The position numbers and the translations under genes were made by a program. Positions 58,505 through 64,000 of a stretch of 64,000 nt of DNA are shown piece after piece; position 1 is the first letter of the stretch; each line of letters opens with the position of its first letter. Source of the stretch: Bimuria novae-zelandiae CBS 107.79 (taxonomy: Eukaryota; Ascomycota; Dothideomycetes; Pleosporales; Didymosphaeriaceae); contig ML976680.1 in NCBI GenBank assembly GCA_010015655.1, positions 557,517 to 621,516 of the forward strand, written 5' to 3'. Below the pieces are notes generated by a model. That model saw only the letters and a program-made list of their open reading frames with translations. It had not been told where the DNA came from and did not search any database.

Positions 58505-58990
58505 TACTCTTAATAAGTTCTTTAAATACGAGGACTTTATATATAAAAGTAAGAAGGGTATAAATAGGATCTAGTACGTTAAATAGGTACTTAAGGACGT
58601 TATTTTTCCCTACTATAAAGCTATACGCGCTAACAATCCCTATACTTAGGTATTTTTAGTATAAGATAACGTCTACCTTTATAGCCTAGGGCTCTAATAT
58701 TGCGCACCTAAAATTAAAAAGAAAGATATACGCTTTACTTTATACTCCCTTAACTTACCTAATCTACACCTAATTAAGCGCTATTTTAGCAGGCTTAAAA
58801 GTTTTTTAAAGGACTACGAAGTAAAGAGCGCGTTAAAATAAGCTAAAAATAATATAATAGTATTTATATAATCTATTTAGCGGGAAGATAAGATAATAAG
58901 GCAATATATAGCTTATTAACTCTATCCTAATTACTTTCGTGATGTGGCTAAAGCTTATAAAAAAGCTAATTATAATAATAACTTTATAGC
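58505..58990 (+). pseudogene. Tc1/mariner (DDE) transposase C-terminal relic of the outer element
   Basis: With stops ignored, the frame reads VLKDVIFPYYKAIRANNP, then V.DNVYLYSL, SLNLPNLHLIKRYFSRLKS and YFRDVAKAYKKANYNN. The layout is that of the DDE superfamily catalytic region of mariner-type transposases. RIP-type stops are frequent. Confidence 0.7.
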
Positions 58991-59129
58991 ATAATTTAAA
59001 TACCTCTATATCTAGTATATTGCTGCTTAAAAGCTACTTTGATGGTATATTCACGATGTAGCTGAAATTTTCGGTGTTCAGCCAAGGAATTTCACGTGAG
59101 CGATAGTCCACTTTTTTCCACCCATTGTA

Positions 59130-59549
59130 GGAAAATACTCCGGTCGGCTGGGTGGGCCGACCAATAGCCGGGTGGAGGATACGAGGTGGGCCCATCTGGA
59201 CGTGGTGATGCGCAGGAGATGTTGTGCGACGTATGGAGATCTGGAGGGATAAAGCGCGCGAGAATATGCCGTGCGGTATAGAGGATGTGATGGGTTTGAG
59301 GTACGTGGCACCAGCTGGCGGGGTGTGGTTCAAGACCAACTACTACTTGTGACAGAGTCCAGGTGGCCTTTTCAAAGAGAACAGGGTTGACTACCGAAGG
59401 AAATGCTGAAATGAAAATACCACGGAGAGGTGGAGTACTTCACAAACGATAGATAGATCAAGAATGCACAGCATTAGCATCACTATCATGCGTTCAAACT
59501 TTAACGTGATTCTCGTTCATTGTAGTCGTATATTTATTATTCCAAAACC
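59130..59549. other. spacer right of the second AT-rich block
   Basis: GC returns to normal right at the transposon end. No gene is recognised. Part of the apparent 101-codon minus-strand frame here overlaps the inverted repeat and is not a gene. Confidence 0.45.
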
Positions 59550-59825
59550 CTAGTTCGAGAACTTATCCGGTACATTCTTCCCCGTTGCCTTCTCGAATGC
59601 GCCTCTTGCGCTATCGGTCTGCCACGCGTTAGCGTCACTCCTCAACCCCCTCTGGATCCCCGCGACGAAGGTGATAAAACGTACAATCTTCTCATTCACT
59701 CCCCGGTTCTTCTGCGTATCCTGCCCCATGGACCCGCCAAACTTCTTCTCCGCCGCGTCGAGGCCCTTGTCGAGATAATCCTCCTTCTGGCCACTGCCGG
59801 CGGCGTTGTTGGAGTTGGAGTTCAT
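59550..59825 (-). CDS. small conserved-looking fungal protein of unknown function (69 aa)
   Basis: Exons 59825-59685 and 59618-59550 are joined across a 66-nt GTACGT..GCTAAC..GGCAG intron, giving 69 residues. The motifs KEDYLDKGLDAAEKKFG and NEKITDSARGAFEKATGKNV are of a type I have seen in short hydrophilic fungal proteins, but I know no function for them. The intron length is a multiple of three and it has no stop, so unspliced RNA would encode a 91-residue variant with a different centre (VRFITFVAGIQRGLR). The splice model is preferred because it joins the two hydrophilic halves cleanly and the intron has a good branch site. No signal peptide or membrane segment is present. Confidence 0.75.
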   Translation of the reverse strand: MNSNSNNAAGSGQKEDYLDKGLDAAEKKFGGSMGQDTQKNRGVNEKIVRFITFVAGIQRGLRSDANAWQTDSARGAFEKATGKNVPDKFSN

Positions 59826-61194
59826 GATTCTCTATTCGGATTGTTTATGTGAAGAAGTAATAGGAGGTGGATTGATTGGTATGATGGCTTGTAGCTGAGA
59901 AGCTATGGATTGGTACCATTTATATAAGAATTATAGAGAGAGGCGAGGGGCAAAACAGGTTCCAAGCACCCGTTCCACACTGATGGCACAGCGATGTAAT
60001 GCCCTCACTTGACAACCAACCGTTGTCCCTACGGTCCAGATATTAATCTGCAAGGCTGCGAATCTGCGACATCGAATGCAAAACTTGGCGCCAGCACCAG
60101 TAAAGCTTATCACTCCCTCCGTGGCTGGCTCCCCTTGACGTTTGGCTGCACACTTGACGTCGCCCCGCACCCAGATGACATCACCGCGTCCCTAGACCCT
60201 ACCAAGATCCACTCCCACAATGACGCAGAACTGTGGGGGAACTCCACAACATTTTTTGCCATGCGGATTTATCGTATAGCTTGCTATGTTCGCTTACGTT
60301 GCTGTGAAATGCTCAACTACCGCGGCAGGCAGGCACGGGTCCTATGTCTGCCGGCTCGACCAAGGTAGCTTCCTATGCAAGGATTCCAAGCAGTAAAGAT
60401 CCGTAAATATCCAGCCTCGCAAAAGCAATTCATGTTGCTCGGGGCTCTGTGAAGCCGTTGCCGTTGGCGCAACGGGAGTAAGGCTGTGCCTGAGCATCGT
60501 GTTTGCGCACCGCCCACGATGCCTCAGTCCCGCGCTAAGCCGCGTGCGTACGTGTTTGCATGCCCAGAGTGCGGCTGCCTTGCGTTCGCAAAAATTTCGT
60601 GTACCTCCTCCTTCAGCATCCCTCTTCCCCATACATCTGCTGCTAGAAACTGCAATCCATCTATTCGTCAACACGGTGATGCATGACCAATATGGGTCGG
60701 GTGCAGCATGTCATACCCTGATGGACCCCGACCGCCCAACAAACACTTTTCACATGCAAGACCTACATACGAAAACGCAAACTTCATGTTTGCTACCGCA
60801 CTCATCAATTTCCCTGAAAATCTATCCTATCCATCCATACCAAAAAGGTAAACCATAGGGTATCTCAACAGGTAGGAAAGCCAGCTCAGCTCAGCCTATT
60901 CCAGAACACGGGGAGCAGCCAGCGAGCGGAAGAAGGAGGAAAGTAAAATATAACGCGGCCGTTAACCATATTCCACAAGCGAGACACGAGACCGAGCTCG
61001 CACACCGGCGGTCTCCACAATACCGCAGGTTGCAGGCTTCACAGGAAGCACGCAACGCCAAAACGCCAATGCTGAAAGGAAGCAGACCATGAGACCAACG
61101 CTGGAACGCACGACGATAAGACAATGGCAGAAAAAAGAGTAGCAAATACAGGAAGAAGGGGAAATCGCCAACGCCGCGGGAGGTGGATTTTCGA
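59826..61194. other. 1.4-kb intergenic region
   Basis: It contains the upstream region of the small gene and the 3' region of the folliculin homologue. Several short overlapping frames on both strands lack protein-like features. Confidence 0.45.
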
Positions 61195-62620
61195 TCAGGC
61201 AGCGGGCAGCTGGCCGAACTGGTTGATCAGCGAGTGGAGCAGGCCGCAGAAGATGCCGTGCAGCCACACGAAGAAGTCCTCGTCGCCCACAATCTCGACC
61301 AGGTTTTTGGCTTTCATGAGCTCACTGGAGATACGCGGATAACCATCCGGATCGACCTTTTTAGCGGAGAGGAAAGACGACACTGGGGTAATGTTGCGGG
61401 GAGCCGGTGTGCTTGCACTTGACAAAAGGGGCCGATCCTTCTGTGGTGATCTCTGGGAGGCCGGCATCGATGGCGCGGAAGTCCCAAACATTGGGGCGTC
61501 GGGTACTGCAGTGGTGGGTCGTGACAGAAAGGCGTCCTGGCTGTCCTGGCTGTCCTGGCTGTCCTTCTCAAGCACCTTGTCCGCTAAAGAGACAATCCGT
61601 TTGGCGATGGATTCGAAGACCTCGGTAATCTTAACCATGGCCTTAGTGGCACGAAGTCCGTCGCGCCCAGCCATAGCAATCAGAGCGTACTCACGCAACG
61701 CTCCACGTGAGTTAGGTTCCCGAAGCCGGAATATGTATGCGATCGTGTATCCGGCATGCGAGTCGCCAAAGAAAACAGGCCCTGAGGCTTTCCCCATGGG
61801 CAGCTTTTCTGTGGAGAGGGTACGCAGGCAGGTTCGTCGGAGCAAAGAGTAGGACTCCGGAGACTGCGGCTGATTGGTGGAGACGTAGCTCAGCGTGTGG
61901 GTGTGCATGCTCCGCGAATACATGGGCGAAGCAGGGACCGAATCTGGAGACATATGCGAGCCATTGCTGTCGAAGGATTTCGAGTGCTCGGTGTCAGAGG
62001 TATCGGACGATGTGGAACTACTCATGTCGTCGCTTGCGCTGAAACCGCGGACTGGGAAGTTGTGCGAGGTTCGCAGAACGGGACTTCCATTACGGCCGCG
62101 ACCATCCTTAGAAGGACTCCCTGGTGCGCCATCTGGAAGCCTGGCAGTGACTTTCTTCGATACAACGATCTGGCAATTCTCGCAAACGTCGTCGGGGTTG
62201 TAGGTGCTACTTGCTCTCCTGCCGCCAAAAGAACTGTTAGAAGTTGGAAGACTGGGGAAATAAGGGTTATGTAAAGGCGACCTCGGGCTCGTGGGCGGGG
62301 TCTCGAAGGGTGACGTGAGCTGTGGTATGCGGCTACCCAGCTTCAGCGTCTTTAGAGGCTGATCATACAGTCCGTTGTAGGGGATCTGGGGAAGAGGCTC
62401 TTCGGAAGATGGCGTCACCCAGGGATTGCAAGAGTCGCATGGCGAGGCCGAGGCTTGGGTGCAGAAGATGGAAGTCGGACCGTGGTGCTCGCAAAAGTGC
62501 GCGAGCGAGATCTGAAGCCGTATCAGCGATGGGTCCCCAGGAACGAGGTCAGACGGCGCGGGAACGCCTCAAGCGCGCGGGTGGAGGGGTAGCAGCGGCT
62601 CGACTCACCGTAAAGTCCAT
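61195..62620 (-). CDS. LST7: folliculin / Lst7 homologue (FLCN N-terminal longin domain)
   Basis: A 12-nt first exon (62620-62609, MDFT) joins across a 97-nt GTGAGT..TTCAG intron to exon 2 (62511-61195), giving 442 residues. The start ISLAHFCEHHGPTSIFCTQ is the hallmark N-terminus of folliculin. It is followed by a Cys-rich CDSCNPW, a disordered Ser/Pro linker with a CENCQ motif, and the longin core around SLLRRTCLRTLSTE, GPVFFGDSHAGYTIAYIFRL and EYALIAMAG. The C-terminus includes DFFVWLHGIFCGLLHSLINQ. A three-fold DSQ repeat (61540-61570 region) is a small coding tandem repeat. In yeast, Lst7 with Lst4 acts at the vacuole as a GAP for the Rag GTPase Gtr2 in TORC1 signalling. A C-terminal DENN domain is not evident, as in yeast Lst7. 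Confidence 0.86.
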
Positions 62621-64000
62621 GTTTGCTCGTCTATCTTATCGTTCACGACCTCATGATGCTCGGGAAGGCGCGATGGTGGGTCTTTGGTGGTGGCTCAGCT
62701 GACGGTGCCGGACCCCTGCGCGTGTTCGGGAAGAGTGTAGCTCGCGTGCAGATTGCGGTGGTGTGCTACGACTCGTCGCTGTGAGTGGTGAGTGTGCGGC
62801 TACGGTCGCCAGGTACGGCTCCACAGGTCTCAGGTGCTGGAGGGGCGGGCAATGTCGCGTGCGCGGTGTGGAGGGGTGAGGGTGTGGCACTCGGGGTATG
62901 TCTAGTCGCGGTCGCAAACAGTTGGGCGGCGTTAGAGAAGCCGAGGCGCTGGGTTTGGCAGGGCTGGTGTCCCGCAACAATGAATGTCGCCGTGCTCGAC
63001 TTTTGGCAGGAAGGGACGCTGAAACGAGGGCGGGCGAGGGCGGGCGAGGGATTTAGATGGGCAATATGGGGTCCAGGCAATTACAGAGACGATGGTAGAG
63101 CCAGACGGATGCTAGCAGGGATCTCATCTGGCGGTGAATCTACGCTGGCGTCATTGGTGGCCGGCGGTAGTACCACAACATGCAACGACTGCGCTTTGAC
63201 ATGTGGAAATGCATACAGAACGCCACCTCGTGTGACCCTCGACGCACGGTCGCCTGTATCTGCAAGTACTCGAGTACTTCGAGTAACATCCCGTCGCAGC
63301 CCGAGGGAGAATCCTCACTTTCAGTTCCTCTTTCCTCGACACGTCGCACGCACGCCCAACGGTTCTGGATCGACCCAGGGCACATTCCAGCCCCAAGCCC
63401 GAAAACGGGCACTCCTCGCGCGACCTACATTCTCCCTCTGGCAACACACCCAATGACGCAGACTCATCTCGATACATCCTCGATTAGATGACGGAAACGT
63501 AGTGCACTTTCCGATCAGGCTGTGCGACTGCTGTATTTGGCCGGAGATCATCAGGGTGAATGTATAGCTGTTGGGCAGAATCCTTGGCTGTCACTCAAAG
63601 TCATGCCTCGAAACACTAAGTCTGTCGGTGCATCGCCGCACCTGCCTTTAATTAAGCGAACAACAACCCTTAATTCCGCGTCTAATCTGGTAATGCAATC
63701 CGAATCGCACCGACTCTGCCCATCACGTCTCGATATCTCACACTGCAGAGTTACTGGCGCGATCGAGTACACGCCCTAGACGCAATGTCCAGGTCATCCT
63801 GTGGAGCGAGTGGGATTGGGAGTGGGGACAATAGTCTATCACTACGGTGCTTTTCTCCTCGGCCGTCCCCGGATGAGCAACTCGCTGGTTCACATTCGCT
63901 CCCACTCCAAAGGCTTTACGTGACGGTTTTCCAGAAGCATTCTCGCGCAAAGAAGTCCCACCCTGCTAAGTTGGTCTTGAATTCACACCTCCAAGGACCT
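62621..64000. other. 1.4-kb region to the right edge, no supported gene
   Basis: GC-rich sequence upstream of LST7. It contains a GGGCGGGCGA tandem duplication at about 63025-63050. The long plus-strand frame 62785-63456 has low-complexity, frame-shadow composition. The last about 500 bp could hold part of a gene continuing beyond the window, but nothing is recognisable. Confidence 0.4.

Larger units (their letters stand above)
48935..59127 (+). mobile_element. Tc1/mariner-type DNA transposon split by nested insertions (RIP-degraded)
   Basis: A 37-bp perfect inverted repeat beginning CAATGGGTGGAAAAAAGTGG lies at 48935-48971 and, reversed, at 59091-59127, with TA on both sides (48933-48934, 59128-59129). 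Removing the solo LTR and gypsy-2 with their duplications leaves about 1,780 bp. A plus-strand transposase relic is readable near the right end. The ends are GC-normal; the interior is strongly AT-drifted. Confidence 0.87.

Noticed and set aside
62785..63456. 223-codon plus-strand frame
   Set aside because: GC-rich frame with no recognisable domain and competing long frames on both strands; probably upstream sequence of LST7.
1..64000. CRISPR arrays, bacterial-type operons or ribosome binding sites
   Set aside because: None are present. Spliced genes and fungal families show this is a eukaryotic nuclear sequence.

Overview
This window looks like part of a chromosome of a filamentous ascomycete (Pezizomycotina; a Dothideomycete is my guess, not proven). 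The reasons are short introns (about 45-180 nt) with GT..AG ends and CTAAC/CTGAC-type branch sites, fungal-specific families (Zn2Cys6 regulator, GH12 endoglucanase), and two long AT-rich blocks whose transposon relics carry the C-to-T / G-to-A changes and nonsense codons typical of repeat-induced point mutation (RIP).

Layout. 1-5.7 kb is accessory sequence: a RIP-broken Copia gag running off the left edge, a possible broken secreted-protein gene, a 297-bp MITE with a 9-bp target duplication, and a secreted, lysine-rich protein whose ends resemble a T1/N1-type ribonuclease without its catalytic residues. 5.7-13.7 kb is a compact housekeeping cluster: mog1 (nuclear transport), bud20 (60S export), mitochondrial aconitase, and a SprT-type protease with an HMG-box-like tail. 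13.8-16.4 kb has no ordinary gene but holds a degenerate tandem array of about 265-bp units, each with a TATA-like core at fixed distance from other motifs and one unit inverted. I consider it the most unusual object here. 17.8-21.7 kb carries a GH12 endoglucanase and, convergent to it, a Zn2Cys6 transcription factor.

22.84-35.54 kb is one AT-rich block that resolves completely into nested transposons: a Fot1/pogo-type element interrupted by a solo LTR, a full Ty3/gypsy element (5-bp duplication CCTAT), and a second Fot1/pogo element that itself holds a Tc1/mariner element. Subtracting the inserts leaves pogo elements of about 1.83 and 1.87 kb. 48.93-59.13 kb is a second block of the same kind: a Tc1/mariner-type element (37-bp inverted repeats) split by a solo LTR and a second gypsy element (duplication TAAGG), which contains three more solo LTRs.

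Between the blocks lies an intact gene island at 36.0-48.3 kb: mitochondrial citrate carrier and MAM33/p32 (divergent), a LETM1-like protein, a group II PLP decarboxylase, NOP9, and the Dsl1-complex subunit TIP20/RINT1 (divergent from NOP9). After the second block come a 69-residue conserved-looking small protein, a folliculin/Lst7 homologue with a 12-nt first exon, and 1.4 kb without a recognisable gene. Several products are mitochondrial (aconitase, citrate carrier, MAM33, LETM1-like). Aconitase and the citrate carrier act on the same metabolite, but the genes are 26 kb apart and need not be co-regulated. All intron-exon models were made by eye and checked for reading-frame closure; none has transcript support.
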